A stretch of 64,000 bases of DNA from Chitinimonas taiwanensis DSM 18899 (GCF_900119825.1 NZ_FPKR01000007.1:1-64000), one strand, 5' to 3'; numbered from the stretch's first letter, positions 54,483 through 63,665 are shown. The notes: a model not told the origin generated them from the letters alone. Made by a program: numbers and translations.

Positions 54483-56687
54483 ATGCCCGCTTCCCGTTTT
54501 TCCCGCCTGCCACTGAGCCTCTTGTGCGCGAGCGCCCTGCATAGCTGGGCGGCCGATGCGCCTGCCGCGCCGGCAAGTGATGCCCAGGCCAAACCGGCCG
54601 AGACCACTACCCAGCAGACCGAACAGATCAGCGTGACTGGCCGCCAGCTCAGCGATAACAAGCTGCGCCAGCAAAGTACGGCCAGCCGCATCATCGTGGG
54701 CAAAGAGGAAATCGCCCGTTTTGGCGATAGCTCGGTGGCCGATGTGCTCAAGCGCCTGCCCGGCGTGACGGTGGGCGGGCCACCCGGCCGGCGCGGTGGT
54801 CAGATCAGCATGCGCGGCATGGCTTCGTATACCCAGATTCTGATCAACGGCGAGCCGATGGCGCGCGGCTTTTCGCTCGATTCGCTATCGCCCGAGCTGA
54901 TCGAACGCATCGAGATCATGCGCTCGCCACTGGCCGAGCACAGCGCACAGGCGGTGGCTGGCACCATCAATATCGTGCTGCGCGAAGATGCGCGCAAACG
55001 CACCACCGATGTCAGCTTGTCGGCCAGCCAGACCGATGGCCACAAGCTGCAGCCACGTATTGGCTTGCAGCATAGCGACAAGGCCGGCCAGCTCAGCTAC
55101 ACGCTGTCCGGCAATCTGCAGCGCTATGACCAGCAGGAGAGCGAAACGCGCAGCGTGCAGCGCCAGTACGACAGCACCGGTGCGCTGACCTCCGAGCAGT
55201 GGCGCGCGAGCGAGCGGCAGTCGCGTGGCTATTCGCTGCATCTGGCCCCGCGCCTGGGCTGGCGCTATGGCGAGGGCGATACGCTGAATCTGCAAATGTT
55301 TGCCATGCATAGCCAGGATGTGGATACCGGCGAGACCACGCTGACCCAGCCCCTGGGTGTGGCGCCCTACGACACCGCGCAGGCGCGCTCGGACAACCGC
55401 TTTGATATGGTGCGCCTGAACCTGAACCGGCAAATGCCCCTGGGCGAGCTGGGCAAGCTGACCTTGCGCCTGGGCGGTGATTACAACCGCAATAGCAGCG
55501 AGGAGACACGCATTGAAAGCCAGCTCGGCCAGCCCGATGCGCGCAATCTCGACCACACGCTGAACCGCGAAGCGGGCCTGAGCAGCAGCGGCAAATGGTC
55601 GCTGCCCTTGGGCAATGGCCATAGCCTGGACCTCGGCTATGACATCGACCAGAAGCGCCGTCGCGAGGAGCGTGTACAGATCGGCTTCAGCGACAGCAGC
55701 ACGCTGGACCCGGCCAGTAATACCCACGCACGCACACTGCGCACCGCCTTCTATGCCCAGGATGAATGGGACATCGCCCCGCAGTGGGCGCTGTATGGCG
55801 GCCTGCGCTGGGAACAGATCAGCCAGCGCAGCGAGGGCGGCACGGCCTCGCTCGACAGTCGCAGCGCGGTATGGAGCCCGACCCTGCAGGGCGTGTGGCG
55901 CCTTGATGAAGGCAAGAAGGACCAGCTGCGCCTCGGCCTGTCGCGCACCTATCGCGCGCCGCGCCCGGCCGATCTGCTCGACCGGGTGGTGCTGGCAGAG
56001 AACAACGATGAATTCAGCCCCGATGTACGCGGCAACCCGGCCCTCAAGCCCGAGCTGTCCTGGGGCCTGGAGATGGCCTATGAACGCTATCTGAGCCAGA
56101 GCGGCATGCTGTCGGCCAATCTGTTTGCGCGCCAGATCGAGGACGTGATCCGTCGCGTCAAGCGCCTGGGCGCCGATGGACGCTGGCTCAGCCAGCCGAT
56201 CAACCTCGATAGCGCGCGCGCCTATGGCGTGGAGCTGGAAGCCAAGTTCCAGCTGGCTGAGCTGATGGACGATGCGCCGCCGCTCGACTTCCGCGCCAAT
56301 GTTGGCCGCTACTGGTCGGAAGTTAGCGGCGTGCCGGGGCCGGATAACCGCCTGGATGGACAGGCCGAGCTGAGCCTGAACCTGGGTGTCGATTACCGCC
56401 TGCGTGCGCTGCCGCTGACCGTGGGCGGGAATGTGAACTGGGTGCCCGAGTATGCAGTGCAGAGCACGGCCGAGGAGCGCAAACAGACCGGGCGCAAGCG
56501 GGTGATCGATCTGTATGCCTTGTGGCGCTTCAGCCCGGATGCGCGCCTGCGTGTGTCGGCCGGCAACCTAGGCCATCTGGACAGCTATTCGGCCAGCGAA
56601 AGCCGTTACAACGGCCGCGTGTCGAGCAGCGAAAGCTGGCAGCGCAGCTGGACCAGCTGGACCGCCACGCTGGAGCTCAAGTACTGA
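54483..56687 (+). CDS. TonB-dependent receptor
   Basis: 734 residues. Signal peptide (cleavage after HSWA), TonB-box-like EQISVTGRQLSD, plug ADVLKRLPGVTVGGPPGRRG and IRGMASYTQILINGEP-type segments, LSPELIERIEIMRSPLAEHS and GTINIVLRED, then a barrel ending ...TATLELKY (terminal aromatic). ATG 54483 has only a weak RBS. A TTCTCATT element just upstream (54471-54479) hints at iron control. Its stop overlaps the DUF1289 start (TGATG). Substrate unknown. Confidence 0.87.
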   Translation: MPASRFSRLPLSLLCASALHSWAADAPAAPASDAQAKPAETTTQQTEQISVTGRQLSDNKLRQQSTASRIIVGKEEIARFGDSSVADVLKRLPGVTVGGPPGRRGGQISMRGMASYTQILINGEPMARGFSLDSLSPELIERIEIMRSPLAEHSAQAVAGTINIVLREDARKRTTDVSLSASQTDGHKLQPRIGLQHSDKAGQLSYTLSGNLQRYDQQESETRSVQRQYDSTGALTSEQWRASERQSRGYSLHLAPRLGWRYGEGDTLNLQMFAMHSQDVDTGETTLTQPLGVAPYDTAQARSDNRFDMVRLNLNRQMPLGELGKLTLRLGGDYNRNSSEETRIESQLGQPDARNLDHTLNREAGLSSSGKWSLPLGNGHSLDLGYDIDQKRRREERVQIGFSDSSTLDPASNTHARTLRTAFYAQDEWDIAPQWALYGGLRWEQISQRSEGGTASLDSRSAVWSPTLQGVWRLDEGKKDQLRLGLSRTYRAPRPADLLDRVVLAENNDEFSPDVRGNPALKPELSWGLEMAYERYLSQSGMLSANLFARQIEDVIRRVKRLGADGRWLSQPINLDSARAYGVELEAKFQLAELMDDAPPLDFRANVGRYWSEVSGVPGPDNRLDGQAELSLNLGVDYRLRALPLTVGGNVNWVPEYAVQSTAEERKQTGRKRVIDLYALWRFSPDARLRVSAGNLGHLDSYSASESRYNGRVSSSESWQRSWTSWTATLELKY

Positions 56688-56875
56688 TGAGTGTGCCCTC
56701 GCCCTGTGTAGGGCGCTGCGCACTGCGCCCCGACCGGCCCGAGTGCAGCGGCTGTGCACGCAGCCTCGATGAAATCAGCCGCTGGTCAGGCATGAGCGAG
56801 GCCGAGCAACTGGCGGTTTGGCGGCGCCTGGGGCGCGAGCCGGTTCAGCCCGCACCGCTTCCACCTGCTAATTGA
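56687..56875 (+). CDS. DUF1289 small cysteine protein, second copy
   Basis: 62 residues starting MSVPSPCVGRCALRPDRPEC. SPCVGRC and CSGCARSLDEISRWSGMS give the DUF1289 cysteine pattern. It overlaps the TonB receptor stop by 1 base and the convergent binding-protein gene by 8. Coupling to a receptor hints at a link to metal or iron handling, but DUF1289 function is unknown. Clearly different from the copy at 15540. Confidence 0.75.
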   Translation: MSVPSPCVGRCALRPDRPECSGCARSLDEISRWSGMSEAEQLAVWRRLGREPVQPAPLPPAN

Positions 56876-57980
56876 CCAGCTTGCCGTCGGCCGAGATCAC
56901 CGCCATATCGCCATAGCGCGAGGCGCGCCGATTATCGCCATCCAGGCGTAGCGGCAGGCCGCCCAGATCGGTGCGCAGTTTTTCCAGCGCCGCGCGCAGG
57001 CCGCCTGGGCTGATGTCGCCCGCCTGCTCCAACGCGCTGACCAGCAGCTTGGCGGCGGCAAAGCCTTCCAGCGAGCTATGGCTGGGTGGTTCGTCGCGGT
57101 ATTGCTTGAGCGTGGCGACGAATTCGCGCGCCAGCGGCGTGGTCGGGTTGTAGGGCGAGGGCACCAGCGCGCTGACCGCTACCCAGCGTGCTGCCTCGCC
57201 ACCAAGGAATTCACGCAGGGTCTGCGGGTTGATACCGGCGACCGCATAGAAGGCGGTGCCCGGTTGCTGGCGCTGGTAGGCCTGAACGAAGGCGGCCGAG
57301 GCAATGGTGGGTGCGGCCAGCAGCACTGCCTGTGGCTGGGTGCGCAATAGGGTGGCAGCGGCCTGTTCCACATTGCTCGCCTCGCTATTCAGCACCGCCG
57401 TGCCGCTCAGGACCAGCTGATTGCTGCGCAGTCCGGTGGCAATCGCCTGTGCGGCTGCGCTGCCCTGTGCGTCGTCGCCCACTACCAGGGCGATGCGCTT
57501 GAAGCCGCTGCCGGCGGCGAAGCGAGCAATGCGTGCCATCTCGTCGGCCAGGCTGGCGCGCAGGTAAAAGACTGGGTCGGCATTCGCCAGCTCCACCCCC
57601 ACCAGCGGCGCCACCATGGGCAGGCCCTCGCGGCGCAGGCTGGCGTCGGCCAGCACCGCACGCACATTCTCGGCACCGAAATAGGCAAACATCGCCACGG
57701 GTTTATGCTCGGTCACCAGCTTGCGACTCAGCGCCACGGTATTGGCCGGCTTGCCGGCATCGTCCGCCACGATCAGCTTGAGCGGACGGCCCCTTAGTCC
57801 ACCGCGGCTATTGAGCTTGTCGAAATAGACCTGGGCGCCGGTCAGGAAGTCCTTGCCGGTATCGCCATTCGGGCCGGAGAGATCGAGCACCTGCACGATG
57901 GGAATCGGGGCGCCGGCCGCCAAGGTCAGCAAGGTGGCGGCGGCCAGGCCCAGGGAGGCCAGCCAGGAAGCAGTACGCAT
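56868..57980 (-). CDS. Branched-chain-amino-acid-type binding protein
   Basis: 370 residues; periplasmic ligand-binding protein of the Leu/Ile/Val (Peripla_BP_6) family. Signal peptide to about 24, then PIVQVLDLSGPNGDTGKDFL, GGLRGRPLKLIVADDAGKPA and AGSGFKRIALVVGDDAQGSA. Ends with RASRYGDMAVISADGKLV. Length is typical. No ABC permease or ATPase genes lie beside it. ATG 57980 is the start before the signal peptide; upstream ORF extension is not used. Ligand not inferable. Confidence 0.82.
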   Translation of the reverse strand: MRTASWLASLGLAAATLLTLAAGAPIPIVQVLDLSGPNGDTGKDFLTGAQVYFDKLNSRGGLRGRPLKLIVADDAGKPANTVALSRKLVTEHKPVAMFAYFGAENVRAVLADASLRREGLPMVAPLVGVELANADPVFYLRASLADEMARIARFAAGSGFKRIALVVGDDAQGSAAAQAIATGLRSNQLVLSGTAVLNSEASNVEQAAATLLRTQPQAVLLAAPTIASAAFVQAYQRQQPGTAFYAVAGINPQTLREFLGGEAARWVAVSALVPSPYNPTTPLAREFVATLKQYRDEPPSHSSLEGFAAAKLLVSALEQAGDISPGGLRAALEKLRTDLGGLPLRLDGDNRRASRYGDMAVISADGKLVN

Positions 57981-58029
57981 GATGTAGACCGCGGTCAGTT
58001 CAGAAGACCGCCAGCCTAGCGTTGGATTG

Positions 58030-59187
58030 TTATATGCGAATGAAGGCCGGTTCGAGGCTGCTCCGACGCGCCAGCCGGCGGCGCAGATAGCGATTGGCCG
58101 GCGTACCGATATGGCGCGCCACCAGCGCGGCCAAGAGGCAGCTGGCAAGCAGGAAGGCGAGCAGCAGACCAAGCTTGGCCTCCGGCGCCACCGTGCTGCG
58201 CGGCAAGGCTTCGCGCAGCAGGCCCAGCACGATGCAGTGGAATAAATAGAGCTCGTAGCTATGCCGGCCCAGCCAGCGCAGCGCACGCCCCGGCCAGCTG
58301 GCCAGACAGATGCCGGGCTGAGCCGCAACGGGCTTGAGCACCAGTAAGGCCGCGCAGGCCAGCGCCACCTGGCTGAAGCCGAACACTTCGTGTCCGCCTA
58401 TGCCTATCAGGAAGCTGAACAGCAGCAGGGCGGCCGCCAGCCATTGCAGCAGCACGCGCGCCGTGCCGGACAGCCGGATATGCGGCGCCAGAATGGCGGC
58501 GGCCACTCCCAGGGCGATCGCATCGAAGCAGGCCCAGTAGCCATACATGAAGTAGAGCTCGCTATCGAGATGCTGGGCGCGATACCAGGGGCCGATGGCG
58601 ATCAGCGCTGCGCAGGCCAGCAGCAGCCAGCGTCGTCGGCGCAAGAGCAGGCAGGCCAGCGGCAGGCACAGGTAGAACACCTCCTCGACCGACAGCGACC
58701 AGTACACATTGAGCGCGTAATTGAAGTAACCGAGCTGCTGCATCAGCACGTTGTGCCAGAAGCTGAGCACCGAGAAGGCGGCCCACCAGCTGAAGCTGGC
58801 CGGTAGGTCATGGCCGCCATCCACATTGGCGAAACTCGGGTGCCCGCTGTAGCCGAGCGCGATGATCAGCGCCAGGGCCAGTAGCAAGGGCGGCAGGATG
58901 CGGGCGAAGCGGCGCAGATAGAAGTCGCCCAGCGCCAGCTGTGCCAGCGGGCCGGGCTTTGCTAGCAGCGGGCCTGCAATCAGGAAGCCGGACAGGGTAA
59001 AGAACAGCGTGACCCCGTAATTGCCATTCCACAGCACGGCGTCGAGCAGCATGGGCGGCAGCCAGTTGGCCAGCGGGCTCTTGTGCAGGCCATAGCTGAT
59101 GCTGAAGTGCAGCACCAGCACCAGCAGGATGGCCAGGCCACGCAGGGCATCGATGCGCGCATCGCGCGCGGGCAGGGTCTCAGGCAA
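58030..59187 (-). CDS. Acyltransferase-3 family membrane protein
   Basis: About 385 residues, ten helices. RIDALRGLAILLVLVLHFSI is the family's helix 1 (D-x-LRG, with H), then TLFFTLSGFLIAGPLL (F-F-x-LSGFL), SVEEVFYLCLPLACLLL (S-x-E-E-x-FY) and a final W-x-G-x-x-SYELYLFH. Transfers acyl groups to glycans or other surface molecules. TTG start at 59187 is preferred because GAGGA lies 8 bases before it, with an 8-base overlap onto the kinase-like gene; the longer frame lacks such support. Confidence 0.8.
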   Translation of the reverse strand: MPETLPARDARIDALRGLAILLVLVLHFSISYGLHKSPLANWLPPMLLDAVLWNGNYGVTLFFTLSGFLIAGPLLAKPGPLAQLALGDFYLRRFARILPPLLLALALIIALGYSGHPSFANVDGGHDLPASFSWWAAFSVLSFWHNVLMQQLGYFNYALNVYWSLSVEEVFYLCLPLACLLLRRRRWLLLACAALIAIGPWYRAQHLDSELYFMYGYWACFDAIALGVAAAILAPHIRLSGTARVLLQWLAAALLLFSFLIGIGGHEVFGFSQVALACAALLVLKPVAAQPGICLASWPGRALRWLGRHSYELYLFHCIVLGLLREALPRSTVAPEAKLGLLLAFLLASCLLAALVARHIGTPANRYLRRRLARRSSLEPAFIRI

Positions 59188-60280
59188 TCTGGAAATCCTC
59201 GGCCTGGCTGCGCAAGCGACGGTAATGATCGAGCAGGGCGCCGCGTTCGGGGCGGATCGTTTCATGCGCGAGTGCGCCGCTGCTGCGCAGCGCATCGAAA
59301 TTGCCCTGCAGCGCGTTCAACATCCAGTCGCAACGGGCCAGCGTGCGCGGCGTGCAGGTCTGGCCACGGATATCGTCGTCGAGGTCGAGCCGATGCGAGC
59401 GCCAGCCTTCCTGCCAGTACAGCGCCTCGCCATCGCCACGCAAGGCCTGGCGCCACTGCTGGCCCAGTCCATCCAGCCAGCCCAGCACATCGCCATTGGC
59501 CCCATCGGCGCCCAGCTCGAGGCGCAGCTTGCGATAGGCCTCGATGGCGATCTCTTTCTCGAGGCGGAAGGCAGCCAGCGCAGAGTCCTGGCCGCGCGTC
59601 TGCTCCTGTTCCAGCAGCCAGGCAAAGTAGGCGCGCGTCTCGATGCGTTCGGCCAGATGGTGCTCGGGGACATCATTGCCCTGGCCGGCCGAGTTGAACT
59701 GCGTGAGCGGGTCGAAGCGGTACATATAGCCGAAGTCGAACAGCCAGAGCTGGCGGCCGTCATCGATCAGATTACCGGGACAGAAATCCCATTCGAACAG
59801 GCCGTGCCGACACAGCTCGGCCCCGCTGGCGAACAGCTGGATCAGCTTGCGCTCGTCCCAGTCCTGGAGGGTGCCGCCGCTGAGCCAGGGCGACAGGATG
59901 ATGCCCTGGGCGAGCGAGCCGTACAGCGTGGGCACGATGCCGCTGAAGCCGCCATGCCGCTGGCGCAGTGCGTCAATCTCGGCACGTCTTTGCAGCTCGT
60001 TCAGGAAAGAGGTCTGCCCATCCAGGTTCTGCACCAGGCAGTTCGGGCGCGCCTTCTTCAGCGCATAGTCCGCGCCCGCCAGCTTGAGCTGGAATACCCG
60101 GGCGGTCAGCCCCGATTCGAGTACTGCGGTCACTTCGCTGGCGTGTTCGTCCAACTCGGCCAAGTGTTCGGGCGGCAGGGGGCAGGCATGCGCGTGACCG
60201 ATGCGCAGCTCGGTTTTTTGGGCCAGGAAGGCGAGTTGCTGTTGCTGGCGTAGGTCATTCAGGCTAGGCGTGCTGGGCAT
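59180..60280 (-). CDS. Kinase-fold protein of unknown substrate
   Basis: 366 residues. ATP lysine likely Lys75 or Lys76 in DYALKKARPN, Glu95 in SFLNELQRR, catalytic loop WDFCPGN (Asp165, Asn170) and metal Asp182 in FDFGYMYRFDP. Thus an active protein-kinase-like or LPS/small-molecule kinase fold, with the His of HxD replaced by Trp. Family not certain. The acyltransferase gene overlaps its end by 8 bases, so both may act on the same glycan or lipid. ATG 60280 fits the N-terminus. Confidence 0.6.
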   Translation of the reverse strand: MPSTPSLNDLRQQQQLAFLAQKTELRIGHAHACPLPPEHLAELDEHASEVTAVLESGLTARVFQLKLAGADYALKKARPNCLVQNLDGQTSFLNELQRRAEIDALRQRHGGFSGIVPTLYGSLAQGIILSPWLSGGTLQDWDERKLIQLFASGAELCRHGLFEWDFCPGNLIDDGRQLWLFDFGYMYRFDPLTQFNSAGQGNDVPEHHLAERIETRAYFAWLLEQEQTRGQDSALAAFRLEKEIAIEAYRKLRLELGADGANGDVLGWLDGLGQQWRQALRGDGEALYWQEGWRSHRLDLDDDIRGQTCTPRTLARCDWMLNALQGNFDALRSSGALAHETIRPERGALLDHYRRLRSQAEDFQIA

Positions 60281-60451
60281 GGGCGGTTGGCAATATCTTG
60301 GGGGTAAATAATTGTCAGTTTTCTGTAAGCGGCCTGGGCTGCGGCTTGGCACGCCTTCGCATTGCTATCTCATTCATTACTAACGGTTTCCCACAGTACT
60401 CAATCCATCTGGAATAAGGATAATCGCGCCCTTTTTCTTGGGGATATTCCA

Positions 60452-61285
60452 ATGGAATGGATGCATTTGCGCGGCTGCGCCGTCTTGCTGGCGGGCCTGC
60501 TGAGTGTAACGGCAGCGGCCGATGGTGAGCCACTGTGCATGGCCGTTGCTGAGGGTAGCTCCGGTCAGTCCGATCTGGGCAAGGTGCGTGATAAATACCG
60601 TCCGCTGGCCGACGAGATTGCGCGCAGCGCCGGCCGTCCGGTCAAGATCAAGGTGCTGAGCTTCGGCGCGCTGCTGCAGACCATCAAGCAGGGCGACTGC
60701 GAGCTGGTGTACACGCGTACCAGCTATATCGCCGGCTGGGCGATCCGCGATATGCAATACAAGCTGCTGGCGGCCAACGAGGGCACCAAGCAGGTGGTAT
60801 TCATCGCGCCCAGCGGCCGTCAGTACGGTTCGGTGCGCGATCTGCGCGGCCTGCGCCTGGCTATTCCCGAGCCACAGAGCGATCTGACCAAGGTGGCCTA
60901 TGCCATGCTGCGCGACGCGGGCGTGAAGCCGGAAGAGCTGAAGCTGCAGCCGACCTCGCTGCAGGATTCGATCGTATTCGGTGTGGAAAGCCAGCTGAGC
61001 GACGCCGGCCTGTTGACCTCGAACTCGAAGGCGGCCAAGGAGTGGGAAAAGAAGGGCGGCGCCTGGGCGATCAAGAGCCGTCCGCTGCCGAACTGGTCCT
61101 TCCTGGCCAGCCCCAAGCTGGCCGCCAGCGAGGCAAACCGCCTGCAGAGCGCGCTGCTGGCCATCAGCCAGAGCAGTGTGGGCAAGAAGGCGCTGCAGGA
61201 TGTGAACCTGGCCAATCTGGTCGCCGCCAAGCCGGCCGATTACACAGCCATCGTCGACTGGGTCGGCCCGCCGCAGGGCAGCTGA
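60452..61285 (+). CDS. Phosphate/phosphonate-type ABC binding protein
   Basis: 277 residues. Signal peptide MEWMHLRGCAVLLAGLLSVT ending near AAADG, then a PhnD-type fold with YRPLADEIARSAGRPVKIKV, FGALLQTIKQGDCELVYTRT, LRGLRLAIPEPQSDLTKVAY and PNWSFLASPKLAAS. Binds phosphonate or related anions in the periplasm by family. GGGGA lies 7 bases before ATG 60452. No permease or ATPase neighbours; a second start at 60461 is possible but less supported. Confidence 0.8.
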   Translation: MEWMHLRGCAVLLAGLLSVTAAADGEPLCMAVAEGSSGQSDLGKVRDKYRPLADEIARSAGRPVKIKVLSFGALLQTIKQGDCELVYTRTSYIAGWAIRDMQYKLLAANEGTKQVVFIAPSGRQYGSVRDLRGLRLAIPEPQSDLTKVAYAMLRDAGVKPEELKLQPTSLQDSIVFGVESQLSDAGLLTSNSKAAKEWEKKGGAWAIKSRPLPNWSFLASPKLAASEANRLQSALLAISQSSVGKKALQDVNLANLVAAKPADYTAIVDWVGPPQGS

Positions 61286-61308
61286 TTCGGCTGGATGCCG
61301 CAATGCAA

Positions 61309-61330
61309 AACACCGCCCCTGGGCGGTGTT
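61309..61330 (+). terminator. Intrinsic terminator, phosphonate binding protein
   Basis: AACACCGCCC/GGGCGGTGTT stem around CT, then TTTTTT; also suits the convergent DUF805 gene. Confidence 0.85.
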
Positions 61331-61360
61331 TTTTTATGCGTTTGAGTCAGCTGGCGTTAC

Positions 61361-62446
61361 TCAGGGCTGCAGCTCGCGCAGATAAGCCTGTACCGCCGCC
61401 TCCCTGGCGACCTCGTCCAGCTCGACGCCCTGTTCCTTGGCAGCCTTGTCGATGGCAGCGCGCACCAGCGCCTCCTGCTTGACCGGGTCGGGCGAGGTCT
61501 CGATCTGCAGCGGCGCCTGCAGCCGTCCCGGTGCCTTGACGCTACTCGCCTCGGCCTCCTCCGGCTGCTCGGCCAGCAGGGTGGCGAGACTTAAGAGCGC
61601 ATACAGCACGGCGCCAGCGATGATCCAGCCATGGTTCGGCCCATTGGGTGCGCCATGCTCATTCTCCCGCGCCTGGCCCGGCCACAGGCAGAGCAGCAGG
61701 CTGAGCAGGCTGATCAGGATATTCACCGCCATCTTCATACCCGGCAGTGGCACGGCCATCAACAGGCCGAGCAGTACCAGCAACCACAGCCAGTGGCCGC
61801 TCAGGCCAAGATCGTGCAGACGCAGCACCAGCACGCGCAGCAGCAGCCACACGCTGGCCGCACCGCCCACCAAGCCGATCACCCAGGCGGCCGCCACCGC
61901 GCCCAGCGAGACACTGAGGCTGACCAGCAGGACCAGGGCAAAGATAGGCAGCATGGCGAGCAGGCCATAGGCCATATAGCGCAGTCGATTCAGCCGACCT
62001 GTGTAGTCCCAGCCAAAGGGGGCGGGGTTGTGCGCGGGTTCGCTATCGGTATACCAGTGGCGCTGCTCGGGCTGCGGAACCTTGGCCGGGGTGGCGGACT
62101 CGGCCACCATCCTGGCTTCGGTCGGTACGCTGAACTGGGCCGCATCGGCGCTGTCGAGCATGCTAGCGGGCTTGAGCTCGGCCGGGGCCGGCTCGATAGC
62201 GGGCTGCGTTGGCGCATCTGGCCCCTGCACGCGTGTGCCGGCGCCTAGGCGGGCCAATGTCTGCTGGTATTGCGCGAGCTGGGCCAGGGGCAGGCTGCGC
62301 TTGATCAGGGTTTCCTGCCCGGCCAGCATGGCCTGGGCCTGGGTCTCGCTAATCTTGAGCAGACGCGCCAGTGCGATCGCGACCTCACCCGGCGCAAAGC
62401 CAGGCAGCACCTGGCCGCTGAGAAAGAGTTGAACCGTGTCGGACAT
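61361..62446 (-). CDS. DUF805-type membrane protein
   Basis: 361 residues. An N-terminal soluble part (about 1-125) with a proline/alanine-rich linker (PTQPAIEPAPAELKPA) precedes GRLNRLRYMAYGLLAMLP, then RLHDLGLSGHWLWLLV, the two DUF805 marks, and four helices. A C-terminal tail is predicted to be helical and charged. DUF805 membrane proteins are small inner-membrane proteins of unknown role. This one is unusually long because of the N- and C-terminal extensions. Confidence 0.75.
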   Translation of the reverse strand: MSDTVQLFLSGQVLPGFAPGEVAIALARLLKISETQAQAMLAGQETLIKRSLPLAQLAQYQQTLARLGAGTRVQGPDAPTQPAIEPAPAELKPASMLDSADAAQFSVPTEARMVAESATPAKVPQPEQRHWYTDSEPAHNPAPFGWDYTGRLNRLRYMAYGLLAMLPIFALVLLVSLSVSLGAVAAAWVIGLVGGAASVWLLLRVLVLRLHDLGLSGHWLWLLVLLGLLMAVPLPGMKMAVNILISLLSLLLCLWPGQARENEHGAPNGPNHGWIIAGAVLYALLSLATLLAEQPEEAEASSVKAPGRLQAPLQIETSPDPVKQEALVRAAIDKAAKEQGVELDEVAREAAVQAYLRELQP

Positions 62447-62581
62447 GGGTGGGCCGGGGTGGAAAATGCAGCATCATCGCGCCCGCCACCGCCTGCTGCA
62501 AGCGGGCTGACGCACTGCAGCATGCGCCGAGCGGTGCTGGACAATCAATGCAAATGGCATATCATCGTCGACTTGTGCTGC

Positions 62582-62611
62582 TTGGCAGCCCAGCCCAGCT
62601 CGCCCTATAGT
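62582..62611 (+). promoter_or_regulatory. Promoter of first Mrr-like gene
   Basis: TTGGCA (62582-62587), 18-base spacer, TATAGT (62606-62611). The context CCCTATAGTC-GGC recurs before the second copy. Confidence 0.55.
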
Positions 62612-62678
62612 CGGGCTAGGCAAGATAAAACAAGCGCAGAGCGCTGACGGCAAGATAGCCGCTGCAGGAGGAAAACCC

Positions 62679-63404
62679 ATGGATCAAACAGTTGCCTGGC
62701 CGCGTGCCAGCTGGCTTAGTCGCGTGCGGCTGCCTTGGCGGCTGGGCATTTTGCTGGCCTTGCTAAGCTTTCTGGTGCTGCACAGCATGGCCGCACTGCC
62801 ACTGCCTACCTCGCGCGGGGTGGACAATCTCTCTTCCTATCTGATCGCCCAATTATTCGGTGGCCTGGCCAGCTGGCTGCAATATGTGCTGCCGCTGGCC
62901 CTGCTGGCGCTGACCGCCTTCACCTTCTGGCGTGAGCGCAGGCTGGGCCTGAATGCCCAGGCAGCCAACCCCACGCTGCACGCACTGGAAGGCATAGGCT
63001 GGGAGGAGTTCGAGCTGCTGATCGCCGCCGCCTTCCAGAAACTTGGCTATACCGTGCGCTCGCGCGGCGGACGCAATAGCGAGGGCGGCGTGGATGTGGT
63101 GCTGACCAAGGGGCGCGAAGTGTTCCTGGTACAGGGGCGGCAATGGCGCAAGGCCGTGGTCGGGGTGGAGTCGCTGCGCGAGCTGCATGCGGTGATGGCG
63201 GCGGCGCGTGCTGCGGGTGGCTTTGTGCTCAGTGCTGGCCAGTTCAGCCGCGAAGCGCAGTCGTTTGCCCAGGCCAGCGGCATCCAGTTGATCGCCGGCC
63301 CTGATCTGCTTGGCCTGATCCGCGGCCTGGATAACACCACCTGCATGCCCAGCCGCCTGCCGCCGCTCAAGCGCGCCAGTAGCCGCGCCACCGAGCGTGG
63401 CTGA
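62679..63404 (+). CDS. Membrane-anchored Mrr-like endonuclease-fold protein
   Basis: 241 residues. Two helices (about 22-40 and 55-83), then a Mrr_cat-like domain (about 105-215) beginning WEEFELLIAAAFQKLGYTV. GGVDVVL gives metal Asp139; the usual QxK of Mrr enzymes reads Q152-G-R154, so the catalytic Lys is Arg. Following VGVESLRELHAVMAA and GGFVLSAGQFSREAQSFA keep the fold signature. Mrr proteins cut modified DNA, and membrane-anchored forms are known but poorly understood. AGGAGG lies upstream of the ATG. A paralogue starts 261 bases on. Active-site change makes nuclease activity uncertain. Confidence 0.72.
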   Translation: MDQTVAWPRASWLSRVRLPWRLGILLALLSFLVLHSMAALPLPTSRGVDNLSSYLIAQLFGGLASWLQYVLPLALLALTAFTFWRERRLGLNAQAANPTLHALEGIGWEEFELLIAAAFQKLGYTVRSRGGRNSEGGVDVVLTKGREVFLVQGRQWRKAVVGVESLRELHAVMAAARAAGGFVLSAGQFSREAQSFAQASGIQLIAGPDLLGLIRGLDNTTCMPSRLPPLKRASSRATERG

Positions 63405-63576
63405 GTGATTGTCGCACTTAGCCCACTATTACCGCTGGCGATGATTTATGCCTTTAGCATGGTCTCGCCGCGCGCCTAGCCCCCTAGGATCAGCGCCTTG
63501 GCGCGTCGTTCGCGGCACCCTGTCGCGCTAGCCCGTTTTATCCACAATCTGCACGCCACCACTGTGATCAACTGCA

Positions 63577-63605
63577 TTGGCGCAGTGCTTTTTCCTCCCT
63601 ATAGT
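63577..63605 (+). promoter_or_regulatory. Promoter of second Mrr-like gene
   Basis: TTGGCG (63577-63582), 17-base spacer, TATAGT (63600-63605), matching the layout before the first copy; CCCTATAGTC-GGC is shared. Confidence 0.5.
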
Positions 63606-63665
63606 CCGGCCATTCGGGTCATCCAGACCCTTGGGGCAGCATAGCCCGCTACCGGGAGGACGGCG

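Noticed and set aside
63538-63546. Perfect DnaA box TTATCCACA
   Set aside because: A single 9-mer is expected by chance about once in two such windows; no cluster, AT-rich unwinding region or dnaA gene nearby.
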